Source: Terrabacter sp040702505 (GTDB lineage Bacteria; Actinomycetota; Actinomycetes; Actinomycetales; Dermatophilaceae). Taken from it: a DNA stretch of 64,000 nucleotides. The translations under genes and the position numbers were made by a program. The notes under the pieces were generated by a model. It was given only the letters and a program-made list of their open reading frames with translations. It ran no database searches and was not told the DNA's origin. Of this stretch, positions 18,932 through 27,459 are shown one piece after another. The stretch lies in the NCBI RefSeq assembly GCF_040702505.1, contig NZ_JBFBLC010000004.1, positions 124,001-188,000 on the forward strand, in the 5' to 3' direction. Numbering within the stretch: the stretch's first letter is position 1; each line of letters begins with the position of its first letter.

Positions 18932-20875
18932 TCAGGATGTGAGAGAAACGCGCGTTCGATCACTCGGCGGTACCGCTCTTAGGATCGCGGAGTACAAACC
19001 GCGATCCGTTACGACCACTCGGCCATCGTCGAGTGAGAGCGTGTCTCGCGCTAGTTGGACACCTAGTCGCAGGTTCGAGCGGTCGTCCGCGAGTTTGTAG
19101 ACGCCGTCGTCCAGGTCTACCGCTCGGCGAGTCGCAGAGCCGCTTAGAGCGTGAAACCAGAGGGACGCTTGAGCAGGGTTCATGTCCCGCGCGCGAGTTG
19201 CCAGCAGGCGAGTCCTGGCCGCGAGCTCCGGGCTCAGCGATCGTGCCAGATCAAGGGGGAGATCCACGTCTCCAGATGTTGGAGCGGTCGTTCGAGCTCC
19301 CAGCGACTGCGGAAGGGTCATCGCCCAGAGGGCAGAAGGGGCGGTGAAGTCCTTCAAGGCGCTTCCGAGGCCAGCTGAAGCCATGAGCAGGGCAGTAGCC
19401 GCGGCAACCAACCGCATTCTTGCGGGCACTCGGATCCTCGCGGGCGCTCGGATCGTGTCGGCGGGCGTAGCGGCAACGAGAACGGCGTGTGCGGTCACCG
19501 AGCATGAGACCACGAGCGACGCGAGGCCGAGCTTCCAGAAGTAGTAGGTGAGCGCGCCCTGCGCGACCCACATGTAAGCGCCCAGGGCCAGCGTCCCCGC
19601 GGAAGCGGCGAACGTGAGAAGGAGGTGCGGTGTGAGGGGTATGCATCTCCACCTGCTGCGCATGAATCCAATCAAGCCGGTTGTTCCAACCAGAAGTGCA
19701 GCCATGATCGGCAGACGAACGTGCGGGACAGTGCCGTCCCGGAGCAAGGCCGCAGTACCTCCTTGCGGCAGATTCACGAGCATCAGAGTGATCCCGGCCG
19801 TAGCGGTCAAGCCCAGGCAGCCCACGCTCCACCTTCTCGTCGACCTCTGCTGCCGACGCCAAACGGCATACAGCGGAGGAGCCAACGCCGCCACTGCCAT
19901 CGGGACGACCAGGGTCCACGAGGCGCTGACCAGAACGAGTGCCGCGAGAACGATGAGGATCCCCACTCGAGGCCGAGGCCTCGCGACGCTGAGAAGGAAA
20001 ATCAGGAGCGGCGCACAGCCGGCGACCAGAAAGCTCAGGTGGCCCTGGATCAAGTTGATCGCCCCTGGGACGCCCAGAAGCAGGCTGAGCAAGACTGCTG
20101 TTCCGGGCACGAGCAGATGAAGGGACACGCCTTCGGGCAGAGCCTGAAGGAATGCGGCGATGACGGCGGCAACGAGAAGGCTGAACACGAGCCACTGCAG
20201 CTGTGAGTATCGGACCAACTCTGTGGCCGCGTTGGCAGGGTCCCCGAAGGCGATCTGGGCGAGGACGGTCAGGAGTTTGTGAAACCACTGGGGGTAGCCG
20301 TCGAACGCGAAACCACTGCCATCTGCGTTGGCTGCGAGGACAGCGGTCCCTGCGGTCGCCATTCGCTGCTCGAGGAACATCGCGAAGTGAGACCCGTTGT
20401 CTATGCCCGTGCTCAACATCGCGAGTGCACGACTTGGGCTGCCGGGCGACCGCAAGGGCCACGCGACCAGCGCCGCGAGAGCTCCAGCGAAGAGGAGAAC
20501 CGCATCGCGGGGGCGGACTGAAGGCATCAGCCGATCAGGGTGCTCGAGAGCCACGCCGACGATGAGACCCGTGGCCAGAGAAACGGTCACCACAACCGCT
20601 GTGTGGGGCCCAAACGCTGGAGGCACCCACAGAGCCATCGGCATCATGCCGAGCGCCAGAGACCCGTTGACTGCGAAGCGACGATCGAACCGTTTCGCCG
20701 AGGGTCCGAAGAAGAAGAGCCCCAATACCCACGGGACGCTGATCCACGGCGTGGAGACCAGCGCGTAGATTGCGCCGGTTGCAAGAACTGCCGCGATCGC
20801 GCCGGCCGTCGTGGCCGCCCCAGGCCAGGGGGATCGAGGCTGGGTCGCGACGACAGAACCCGAGGGTGCGCGCAT
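18932..20875 (-). CDS. Large multi-pass membrane protein, unknown
   Basis: 647 residues from ATG 20875, with GAGGGGCG upstream; the frame opens earlier at 20911 but lacks a site. About twelve hydrophobic helices fill residues 25-550, followed by a soluble tail of about 90 residues. The layout resembles GT-C glycosyltransferases of actinobacterial envelope clusters, but no catalytic motif can be named with confidence. It faces the GtrA gene tail to tail and is divergent from the PIG-V-like gene. Confidence 0.65.
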   Translation of the reverse strand: MRAPSGSVVATQPRSPWPGAATTAGAIAAVLATGAIYALVSTPWISVPWVLGLFFFGPSAKRFDRRFAVNGSLALGMMPMALWVPPAFGPHTAVVVTVSLATGLIVGVALEHPDRLMPSVRPRDAVLLFAGALAALVAWPLRSPGSPSRALAMLSTGIDNGSHFAMFLEQRMATAGTAVLAANADGSGFAFDGYPQWFHKLLTVLAQIAFGDPANAATELVRYSQLQWLVFSLLVAAVIAAFLQALPEGVSLHLLVPGTAVLLSLLLGVPGAINLIQGHLSFLVAGCAPLLIFLLSVARPRPRVGILIVLAALVLVSASWTLVVPMAVAALAPPLYAVWRRQQRSTRRWSVGCLGLTATAGITLMLVNLPQGGTAALLRDGTVPHVRLPIMAALLVGTTGLIGFMRSRWRCIPLTPHLLLTFAASAGTLALGAYMWVAQGALTYYFWKLGLASLVVSCSVTAHAVLVAATPADTIRAPARIRVPARMRLVAAATALLMASAGLGSALKDFTAPSALWAMTLPQSLGARTTAPTSGDVDLPLDLARSLSPELAARTRLLATRARDMNPAQASLWFHALSGSATRRAVDLDDGVYKLADDRSNLRLGVQLARDTLSLDDGRVVVTDRGLYSAILRAVPPSDRTRVSLTS

Positions 20876-21178
20876 CGCATCGCCCCTCACACGCGAGGGC
20901 GAGCCGCTCACTGGCCTTGCTCGACGCTGGTCGATCGGATGGCGATGGCCTTTCTTGCTGGCGCCATATGGCGACGGAAATGGAAGGCCCGTGTACAGAG
21001 GTAAGGGAGCAGAGAGCCCAGATGCCGCATGCTCAGGTTAACGTCGGGCAGGGGGCCTCGAGCCCGAATTGCGCCCCTTCGACCGGTCTCCGTGTGTGGC
21101 ACCTTGGGACAAAGCGGCCCCAGAAACGGCCGCGCGATGGCAGGGTGTCGGGCGGAGTGCTCGAGGTAAGGGGGAGGA
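20876..21178. promoter_or_regulatory. Divergent promoter region, 303 bp
   Basis: This gap separates two outward-facing glycan genes, so it must hold both promoters. CGCCATATGGCG at 20962-20973 is a perfect 12-bp palindrome, a candidate operator. No open frame in it has coding features, and no sigma-factor hexamers stand out. Confidence 0.4.
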
Positions 21179-22414
21179 ATGTCCGTAAGGACCACGCAGC
21201 ACGAGCCCAAGGTGGAGGGGTCCTGGGAGGCTCTGGCGAGCAAGCGCTGGTACTTGATCCCGTTGGCGATCTTGGCGGTCTCGCGGCTCGTCGACGCGAT
21301 CCTTCTAGCCTTCGCCTCCGGGCGGCAGGTGGCACTGACTGCCACTCGTTCGGACTACAACGTCTTCGACCCCACACCGGCGGCGCCCGGCTACTCCGGG
21401 ATCATCGCGAACTGGGACGGCCAGTGGTACTGGCGGCTTGCCACTCACGGTTATGAAGTGCCGTCCACTAGGGCCCCGGGCGCTGGCGAGGCGCTGTGGG
21501 CTTGGGCCTTCCCGCCCGGGTACCCGCTGTTGGTGCGGGCGGTCATGACTCTAGGTATGCCGTTCAGCTGGGCAGCGTCCATCGTCAGCCTCGCTGCCGG
21601 CGCCGGCGCCATGGTTTTGATGTTCCGCCTCGTGAACCGGTATGGGGGCCGGTTCCTCGCGACCTTCACCGTCACTCTTTCCTGCTTCTTCATCAGCGCG
21701 CCACTCCTGCAAATCGCCTACAGCGAGTCTCTCGCGCTCTTGCTCCTCTTCGCCGTCCTGAACCTCATGGCTGACCGCAGATACGGCTGGGCCATGGTTG
21801 CGGTGATCCTCCTTTCCTACACGCGCCTCGTAACCCTCCCCCTTCTTCTGGTGGTGGCGGCTCATGGATACTCAAGGTGGCGAGAAGAAGGACCTTTTTG
21901 GCGCAGCCATCGTCGGGACGCTGCGTTGTTGGTGGCGCTCGGTGCCTCTGCCGTCGTCGGTGCGGTCCTATGGCTGTTGACCGCCTCCCTCTTCGTCGGC
22001 CTGGACGCAGGAACTGGCCGCACTGTCGACCAGAGGCGTCTGTTCCAGGGCTGGTTCCGCGACGCGTACGACAACTTCGGCTTGGGTGGACTGCTCTTGC
22101 TGTTGGCGTTCGTCGTTCTTCTGGGACTCAACCTCTTGACGAGAAAGGGGCGGGTTTGGGGTCCGGAGCTCCGCGCCTGGTCAGTGGCCTATCCCCTCTA
22201 CTTGTTCTGGTTCACCCCGCTCTTGCCGGCAGTCATGAGGTACCTGCTGCTGGTTCCCACGCTCGCAGTGGTGCTTCTCGGAACGCCGCAGCGTGCCAGC
22301 CGCCTCTCTGTGGGTCTACTCGCCGCCGCCGTCGTGACTCTCGTGGTCGGCCAGTACTGGTATGCCGGGAACATCATTGTCGTGTTCACGCAGAGTGCCC
22401 GCCCGGGGCCTTAG
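21179..22414 (+). CDS. PIG-V-like mannosyltransferase (GT-C)
   Basis: 411 residues from ATG 21179, with GGGGGAGGA upstream. After the first helix comes IIANWDGQWYWRLATHGYE, the WDGxWYxxIAxxGY loop seen in PIG-V/GPI-mannosyltransferase 2-like proteins of actinobacteria. The Asp is the likely catalytic base. Then AWAFPPGYPLLVR and about nine further helices. These enzymes use polyprenyl-phosphate-mannose on the outer face of the membrane. A family 2 synthase that could make such a donor is encoded at 14354-15109. Acceptor unknown; lipoglycan or protein are both possible. Confidence 0.78.
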   Translation: MSVRTTQHEPKVEGSWEALASKRWYLIPLAILAVSRLVDAILLAFASGRQVALTATRSDYNVFDPTPAAPGYSGIIANWDGQWYWRLATHGYEVPSTRAPGAGEALWAWAFPPGYPLLVRAVMTLGMPFSWAASIVSLAAGAGAMVLMFRLVNRYGGRFLATFTVTLSCFFISAPLLQIAYSESLALLLLFAVLNLMADRRYGWAMVAVILLSYTRLVTLPLLLVVAAHGYSRWREEGPFWRSHRRDAALLVALGASAVVGAVLWLLTASLFVGLDAGTGRTVDQRRLFQGWFRDAYDNFGLGGLLLLLAFVVLLGLNLLTRKGRVWGPELRAWSVAYPLYLFWFTPLLPAVMRYLLLVPTLAVVLLGTPQRASRLSVGLLAAAVVTLVVGQYWYAGNIIVVFTQSARPGP

Positions 22415-22507
22415 TGGTGGTTTTGTCCGTTTAGGGCCTTTAATCCTGTCGAATTTCCGCAAGAAAGCGCGATTTTCCGGACAGCCCTAACGACGCTCCC
22501 TACGTTT

Positions 22508-23650
22508 TTGTCGAGCCCGCCCGAGGTGAGGCGAGCATCGGGGCTTTCGTGGGGTGTCACATTGAACAACGGTTCACCCAAGCACGTGGCCAGTTTGACT
22601 GGCCTTCGATTCGCAGGCGCACTGTTGGTGCTGCTGCATCATCTACCTCTGGCGCTGCCTGCCGTGTCAGGCCCGCTTCGTGTGGCGCAGTGCGGATACG
22701 TCGGGGTTACATTCTTCTTCGTTCTCAGTGGCTTCGTACTGGGCTATGGCTGGGATGAGTCATTTCGAGCGCGAGACTTCTATGTCAGACGCGGCGCACG
22801 CGTATATCCAGTCCACCTGTTGACCGTTGCTCTGATAATTGCGGTGCTTTGGAAGCATGGCGTCCTTTGGCAAGTTCTCCCCCTCAACCTCATGCTCATA
22901 CAGGCGTGGTCCCCGAATGCGACCGTTTATTACTCGTTCGTCGGAGCAGCGTGGTCATTGTCGTGCGAGGCCTTCTTCTACTTGTGCTTCCCTGCGCTGG
23001 TCCGGTTGCTCAAGCGGTGTCGCAGGCCAGTGGTCCATTCCTGGGGTCTGGTCGTGAGCGCGACAGCCGTCGGCCTGGCGGCGAAAGCATTCTGGCCAGC
23101 AGCGGGGGAGTATCTCTTTCACGTGCCGATCTTCCGAATCTCCGACTTCACGGTCGGCATACTTTTGAGTGTTGCGGTGCGGGCGGGCTGGCGCCCGCGG
23201 CTAGGGCGGCGGGCGGCACTGGCGCTATGCATCACGGTCTATCTTGCGGTTCTCTCGCAACAGGTGCTTAGTGGCTCAGGCCCCGAGATGGCATGGCTGT
23301 ACTCGATCCTCATGGTCATGCCGTTCGGACTGTTGATTGCCGCCGTGGCCGGCAAGGAGCTCGACGGGCACAAGTCTGTGCTGGGATCAGCGGTACCGGT
23401 GATGCTCGGGCAGTGGTCCTTTGCCCTCTACATGATTCACGGAGTCGTCCTTGCTGCGCTGCATGAGAGTGTCAGGGGTTTGACGGGATCCGCAGCAGTC
23501 GTGGTATCGATCGCGATCGTGGTGCTGGCTGTGGCTGCCGCCCGGCTCGTCTTCGTCTTATACGAGCGCCCGCTCGAGGCGGCCATTCGTCAGCGCTGGG
23601 GTCAACGCGCGGTGCGCACCTCGCTGAGGCCTTCGGTCGCTTCCCGCTGA
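22508..23650 (+). CDS. Acyltransferase family 3 membrane protein
   Basis: Up to 380 residues. Family features: SLTGLRFAGALLVLLHHLP (first helix with conserved His), FFFVLSGFVLGYGW, RRGARVYPVHLL, and a late WSFALYMIHG helix. About ten membrane segments; the cytoplasmic tail is short and basic. It should O-acetylate or otherwise acylate an envelope sugar. The start is unclear: TTG 22508, GTG 22526 and TTG 22562 (preceded by GTGGGGTG) are all possible, with homology beginning near 22580. It follows the mannosyltransferase by 93 bp and may share its transcript. Confidence 0.85.
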   Translation: MSSPPEVRRASGLSWGVTLNNGSPKHVASLTGLRFAGALLVLLHHLPLALPAVSGPLRVAQCGYVGVTFFFVLSGFVLGYGWDESFRARDFYVRRGARVYPVHLLTVALIIAVLWKHGVLWQVLPLNLMLIQAWSPNATVYYSFVGAAWSLSCEAFFYLCFPALVRLLKRCRRPVVHSWGLVVSATAVGLAAKAFWPAAGEYLFHVPIFRISDFTVGILLSVAVRAGWRPRLGRRAALALCITVYLAVLSQQVLSGSGPEMAWLYSILMVMPFGLLIAAVAGKELDGHKSVLGSAVPVMLGQWSFALYMIHGVVLAALHESVRGLTGSAAVVVSIAIVVLAVAAARLVFVLYERPLEAAIRQRWGQRAVRTSLRPSVASR

Positions 23651-23662
23651 GGCACTCACTGC

Positions 23663-25075
23663 TCAGTTCGTCCTGGTCAGCACCACATACGAACCGACAC
23701 GCCGGACCGGGGTGAAGCCAGAAGCCGACGCTGCGACGGCCTGGGGCGAACCAGGCGCTGCGACGACAACGTCGGCACGCTGGAAGGCGGCGCGTGCGCC
23801 GTTCTTGTCACCCTTCATGAAAGCGAGGTATGCCGCCTGGTCGGCTGAGGTGAAAGCGTCCAAGGGGTTGCTGACCCAGACCGTTGCGCCGGCCACCGCG
23901 ATTGATTCGACCAGCGGCTCCTGCGCCAGAACGACCTGCCCCCGGGTCGTGGCGGCAAGCTGCGCAGCGTCCGCGTCGGACGCCCGAAACGACGGCGCCC
24001 TCAGAGTCAGCACAACAGCCGACACGATGACGAAAATGGCGGCGAGGACGGGGGAGAAGATCTTCAAGAAGCGTCTCGGAGACTCTCCGAAGACGGTTGA
24101 AGGGGCGCCGAAGCTCGCGGCGGCTGGGACGGCCAGGAAGAGCAGCAGCCAAACGCCGTGCCGAGCGGCGGACCCGGTGGCGACGACGAGTCCCAGCCCC
24201 GCGGCGTACTCCCAAAGGGCTCGGCGCTGACGCAGAGCGGCGGCGCCAAGCGCGACCGCTGCTAGGACGAGCAGGACGTCGAAGGGGTTGTCCAGACTGA
24301 TCCGGCTCCACATGCCCGACTCGTCGGTCGTCGCCTGTCCGCTGAGTACCCCGACGTAGTAGCGAGGCGCCTGAATCAGCCCTGGGTTGAGGCACGTCGC
24401 CAGGAGCGATGCTGCCCCAACACCGACGGCTGTAGCTGGTTCGAGGCGCAGACGCGACAGCAACAGGTAGCAGCCGAGCAAGGCGACGCCGACCAGGACA
24501 GCCCCGTGCAAGTTGCCCCAGACGGCGATCAAGGGGACGGCCCACCAGATCGCGCGCGTCGGTATATCCCTCTGACGGCGGAGCAGGACGAGGAGCATCG
24601 CAAAAGGCACCAGGGACAGCAGTTGGGCACGTGCGATGAAGAAGGTAGCTGCGGCTCCCGTCGTCACCCCGACGATGACGAGCGCCGTCACCGTCGGGCG
24701 TGCCCCCAGCTGCGAAGCATGGAGGGCGAGCACCCCGAGGGTCAGCACTACGGCGACGACTTGGGCCACCACAACACCGGCGCTGCCACCGACATGAGCG
24801 GCTGCGAGAACCAATTGACCTGCCGCCGTGGTGTTGACCCAGTCGCCGGAAGGAGCTGCAGCGAAGGGGATTCCGCTCGGGATCTCTCTCGCCGCAAGGA
24901 TGCGGTCGCCCAGGGCAGGGAGCCACAGGGCGTCCGAGCCGACGACGGTGATGGCACTTGCTAGGACGGCAACCAGGCCTAGAGCAGCCACCACGACGAC
25001 GTATGCCGCTTGAGGCCGGGCGTGCAGATCTCGCGCGAAACGCAACGTGCCTCCGTGCCTCGAACCTATACTCAC
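23663..25075 (-). CDS. Multi-pass membrane protein, paralogue of 33727-35160
   Basis: 470 residues. About eleven helices up to residue 370, then a soluble C-terminal domain ending RVGSYVVLTRTN. Near the start, DALWLPALGDRILAAREIP..PFAAAPSGDWVNTTAAGQLVLAAAH matches the layout of the protein at 33727-35160 (DPDTYWHIVAGKHLL...DPFG...WILNQWLPEV). Such loops resemble GT-C enzymes, but activity is not established. It is divergent from the pilin gene, with 196 bp between, and converges on the acyltransferase with a 12-bp gap. Confidence 0.68.
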   Translation of the reverse strand: MSIGSRHGGTLRFARDLHARPQAAYVVVVAALGLVAVLASAITVVGSDALWLPALGDRILAAREIPSGIPFAAAPSGDWVNTTAAGQLVLAAAHVGGSAGVVVAQVVAVVLTLGVLALHASQLGARPTVTALVIVGVTTGAAATFFIARAQLLSLVPFAMLLVLLRRQRDIPTRAIWWAVPLIAVWGNLHGAVLVGVALLGCYLLLSRLRLEPATAVGVGAASLLATCLNPGLIQAPRYYVGVLSGQATTDESGMWSRISLDNPFDVLLVLAAVALGAAALRQRRALWEYAAGLGLVVATGSAARHGVWLLLFLAVPAAASFGAPSTVFGESPRRFLKIFSPVLAAIFVIVSAVVLTLRAPSFRASDADAAQLAATTRGQVVLAQEPLVESIAVAGATVWVSNPLDAFTSADQAAYLAFMKGDKNGARAAFQRADVVVAAPGSPQAVAASASGFTPVRRVGSYVVLTRTN

Positions 25076-25271
25076 GACGGCGCGTCGAGCCCTTCCTCAA
25101 CCCTCCGCGCCCACCTGTCACATCCTCGCATCGCAGGCGCCCCAATCGCCCACTTTCAGACGATGGTGTGAAGTTCAAGGATTTTCAGGACACGGCGTGT
25201 TGTGACACCTAATCTTCCAGTTGCGGGGGGCACATCGGGTGGCCCTGCATCAACGGGAGGAACCCTTCATC
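25076..25271 (+). promoter_or_regulatory. Promoter region of the first Tad pilus operon
   Basis: These 196 bp lie upstream of the first pilin and must carry its promoter, since the gene before it faces away. The stretch GTGAAGTTCAAGGATTTTCAGG (about 25168-25189) is AT-richer than its surroundings, and TGTTGTGACACC follows. The pilin ribosome site GGGAGGAAC (25258-25266) is strong. No operator could be assigned. Confidence 0.35.
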
Positions 25272-25442
25272 ATGACCAAGCTTGCTGCCAAGGTTCAGTC
25301 GCTGCTCAACAAGGAGCGCGGTGCCACCGCCGTCGAGTACGGCCTCATGGTCGCTCTGATCGCCGTCGTCATCATCGCGGCCGTCACGCTGCTCGGCGGC
25401 AACCTGTCGACGACCTTCAACAACGTCGCCACCAAGATCTGA
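25272..25442 (+). CDS. flp: Flp-type pilin 1
   Basis: 56 residues from ATG 25272. Short basic leader MTKLAAKVQSLLNKERG, then the Flp signature GATAVEYGLMVALIAVVIIAAV with Glu at position 5 and Tyr at position 6 after the cleavage glycine. Prepilin peptidase would cut after the Gly and the hydrophobic helix would pack into the fibre. It is 50/56 identical to the second pilin 132 bp downstream. A strong hairpin follows its stop, fitting high pilin expression with reduced readthrough into the assembly genes. Confidence 0.95.
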   Translation: MTKLAAKVQSLLNKERGATAVEYGLMVALIAVVIIAAVTLLGGNLSTTFNNVATKI

Positions 25443-25447
25443 GCACC

Positions 25448-25492
25448 GAACGTGGGTGCGAGGCCTGGGGGATCAGCCTCGCGCCCACGTTC
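25448..25492 (+). terminator. 17-bp stem hairpin after pilin 1
   Basis: Arms 25448-25464 (GAACGTGGGTGCGAGGC) and 25476-25492 pair along 17 bp with one G-U, around an 11-base loop. It starts 5 bp after the pilin stop. It probably stops most transcripts or protects the 3' end of the pilin messenger; no T-run follows. Confidence 0.75.
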
Positions 25493-25494
25493 AG

Positions 25495-25516
25495 CTCGTG
25501 ATGGGGGTCTCACGAG
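25495..25516 (+). terminator. Second hairpin after pilin 1
   Basis: CTCGTGA and TCACGAG pair perfectly around an 8-base loop, directly after the larger hairpin. The two together form a tandem stem structure between the pilin genes. Confidence 0.5.
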
Positions 25517-25574
25517 TTACACCAACTCGAAAACCAGGGGCCTAGAGCCCCATCACAACCAGGGAGAGAAACCA

Positions 25575-25745
25575 ATGACCAAGCTGGTGGCCAAGATCCA
25601 GAGCCGGCTCTTCTCAGAGCGTGGTGCAACCGCCGTCGAGTACGGCCTCATGGTCGCTCTGATCGCCGTGGTGATCATCGCCGCAGTCACGCTGCTCGGT
25701 GGCAACCTGTCGACGACGTTCAACAACGTCGCGACACAGATCTGA
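25575..25745 (+). CDS. flp: Flp-type pilin 2
   Basis: 56 residues from ATG 25575, with AGGGAGAGAA upstream. It is identical to pilin 1 from the cleavage site ERGATAVEYG to residue 54. Differences are V5, I8, R11, F13, S14 and Q55, nearly all in the leader that peptidase removes. The two mature subunits therefore differ by only one residue near the end. This is a recent duplication; leader changes may tune processing. An 11-bp hairpin follows at 25754-25783. Confidence 0.95.
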   Translation: MTKLVAKIQSRLFSERGATAVEYGLMVALIAVVIIAAVTLLGGNLSTTFNNVATQI

Positions 25746-25753
25746 CACTCGCT

Positions 25754-25783
25754 CGCCGTCCAGGTAGGGGTCCCTGGACGGCG
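25754..25783 (+). terminator. 11-bp stem hairpin after pilin 2
   Basis: CGCCGTCCAGG (25754-25764) and CCTGGACGGCG (25773-25783) pair perfectly around an 8-base loop, 8 bp after the pilin 2 stop and 30 bp before the TadE-like gene. It is probably a partial terminator that sets lower expression of the assembly genes. Confidence 0.75.
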
Positions 25784-25813
25784 ACAACAGACTCACGGGG
25801 AGGGGGAGCCGGC

Positions 25814-26215
25814 ATGAAACGAGCTGATCGCGGCGCAGCTGCTGTAGAACTAGCCATCGTCTTGCCGGTGCTCTTCCTTGTTATCGGAGGAATCGTTGAC
25901 TTTGGGCGGTTCTTCTTTACGCAAATCCAGGTGACAAACGCGGCGCGCGAAGGGGCAAGGGTGGCCGTCGTTGCCCCGGGGCCAGCGACGTCGCCGGATC
26001 CGATAGTGCAACGAGCGCAAGCGGCGGCAGCTCCGCTCACGGTCACCGTGACGGTCAACAAGCGTTGCACTGTGGGCGTGGCAGCTGATGCGTCGGTCTC
26101 GGTACAAGCGCCATTCGACTGGATCATTATGGGGCCCGCGGTTCGGATGGTCGGCGGCACCTGGGGTTTCAGTGGTCCAGTTGTGTCGACAGGAGTCATG
26201 CGATGCGAAGGCTGA
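25814..26215 (+). CDS. TadE-like minor pilin
   Basis: 133 residues from ATG 25814. N-terminal RGAAAVELAIVLPVLFLVIGGIVDFGRFFF is the TadE signature with Glu five residues after the cleavage glycine; then QVTNAAREGARVAV. The rest is exported. TadE-type pseudopilins help start or shape Tad pili. The end overlaps the TadG-like gene by 13 bp. Confidence 0.9.
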   Translation: MKRADRGAAAVELAIVLPVLFLVIGGIVDFGRFFFTQIQVTNAAREGARVAVVAPGPATSPDPIVQRAQAAAAPLTVTVTVNKRCTVGVAADASVSVQAPFDWIIMGPAVRMVGGTWGFSGPVVSTGVMRCEG

Positions 26216-27426
26216 TTGACCCAGCTGGTAGAACGGCCGAGAAGGGCGCCGCCGCCGTGATAGTGGCGATCCTCTTTAGCACCGGTGCGGTGATGGGCTG
26301 CCTTGCCGTAAGTGTGGACCTCGGCAACCTCATGTCGGAGCGGCGGCAACTTCAAAACGGGGCCGATGCTGCCTCATTGGCTCTAGCTCTTAGTTGCGCC
26401 AAGGGCGACGCAGCGGTTTGCGATCCGGGCGGTTCCGTCGCAGCGATCCAGCCTTATGCGGACAAAAACGCCAAAGACTCGCACTCTGCCGTAACGAAAG
26501 TATGCGCGAGAAACGTGGGCGCCTTCAATGCTGCAGCGGACCAGTGCCCCGATGGAGACGCCACCAAGCTCACCGCATGCCCGCCACTTCCTGCGGGCTT
26601 CTCAGACAAAGCGCCCTATGTTGAGGTCACGACCGAGACGCGTGACAAGACAGGCGTTGGCACCAAGGTCCTCACGCCCTTTGGCCAGGCGTTGGTCGGA
26701 TCGGATGGAACCACGGTGAAGGCGTGTGCGCGTGCTGCTTGGGGAGGTCCGGGCAGTAACGAGGGGTCTGTGCCTCTCGTGTTGGGTCGTTGCAACTGGG
26801 ACAAGGCCACGTCGGCCACTCCGCCTTACGCGCCGGCTCCGCCCTATTCGCCAGGACCGAATGACAAATCGCCGAGCGCCTTCCCTTCTTCTGTCGCCTC
26901 ATATGTGGTGCCTATCTTTGGCAATCTGAATGGATCTGAGGCGAATTCGGCGTTCATATCTAAATTTGGCTGTGCTGGCGACCTGCAGAATCCACCGCCC
27001 TCTGGGGGCTATACGGCAGGCGGATTTGGCTGGGTGGACACGGTGAGTTCGACCGACTGCACCGCAAATGTTGTGGATGGGACAGTGGTCGCGAATACAG
27101 GTGCGCTTCCCAGTGCGTGCAAGAAGGGCGAACTTGCGTCTTACGTAGGTCGCGAGGTTTTGATTCCAGTCATTTCGTCTGTCAGTGGCAGTGGCACGAA
27201 TGCGAAATACACGGTGGATGGAGTCTCCTCTTTCTACTTCGCCGGTTACCGGAACGTCTCTGCAGCGAAACCGAGTGATTACAACGTCTACTCTGGTGGG
27301 CCCTGTGACGGCTATAAGAGCGAGTGCATTTGGGGTTGGTTCACATCCCCCCTCCTCCCGGCTGGCTCTGTTACGGGCGGTGGAACAACTTCACGTGGAC
27401 CGATCACCGTCGGTCCAGTCGGGTAA
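26203..27426 (+). CDS. TadG-like pilus assembly protein
   Basis: 407 residues from ATG 26203. The start KGAAAVIVAILFSTGAVMGCLAVSVDLGNLMSERRQLQNGADAASLA is the Flp pilus-assembly TadE/G-like N-terminus, with one membrane helix. The long exported part has several Cys (at least eight) and Pro/Ser-rich stretches and is not recognised further. It is likely a tip or periplasmic component. Base composition is clearly less GC-rich here (many A/T third positions) than in cpaE and cpaF downstream, as is usual for fast-changing surface parts. Confidence 0.82.
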   Translation: MRRLIDPAGRTAEKGAAAVIVAILFSTGAVMGCLAVSVDLGNLMSERRQLQNGADAASLALALSCAKGDAAVCDPGGSVAAIQPYADKNAKDSHSAVTKVCARNVGAFNAAADQCPDGDATKLTACPPLPAGFSDKAPYVEVTTETRDKTGVGTKVLTPFGQALVGSDGTTVKACARAAWGGPGSNEGSVPLVLGRCNWDKATSATPPYAPAPPYSPGPNDKSPSAFPSSVASYVVPIFGNLNGSEANSAFISKFGCAGDLQNPPPSGGYTAGGFGWVDTVSSTDCTANVVDGTVVANTGALPSACKKGELASYVGREVLIPVISSVSGSGTNAKYTVDGVSSFYFAGYRNVSAAKPSDYNVYSGGPCDGYKSECIWGWFTSPLLPAGSVTGGGTTSRGPITVGPVG

Positions 27427-27459
27427 TACACGTTAACTTTCTCCTTGGGGGGACTCAGC

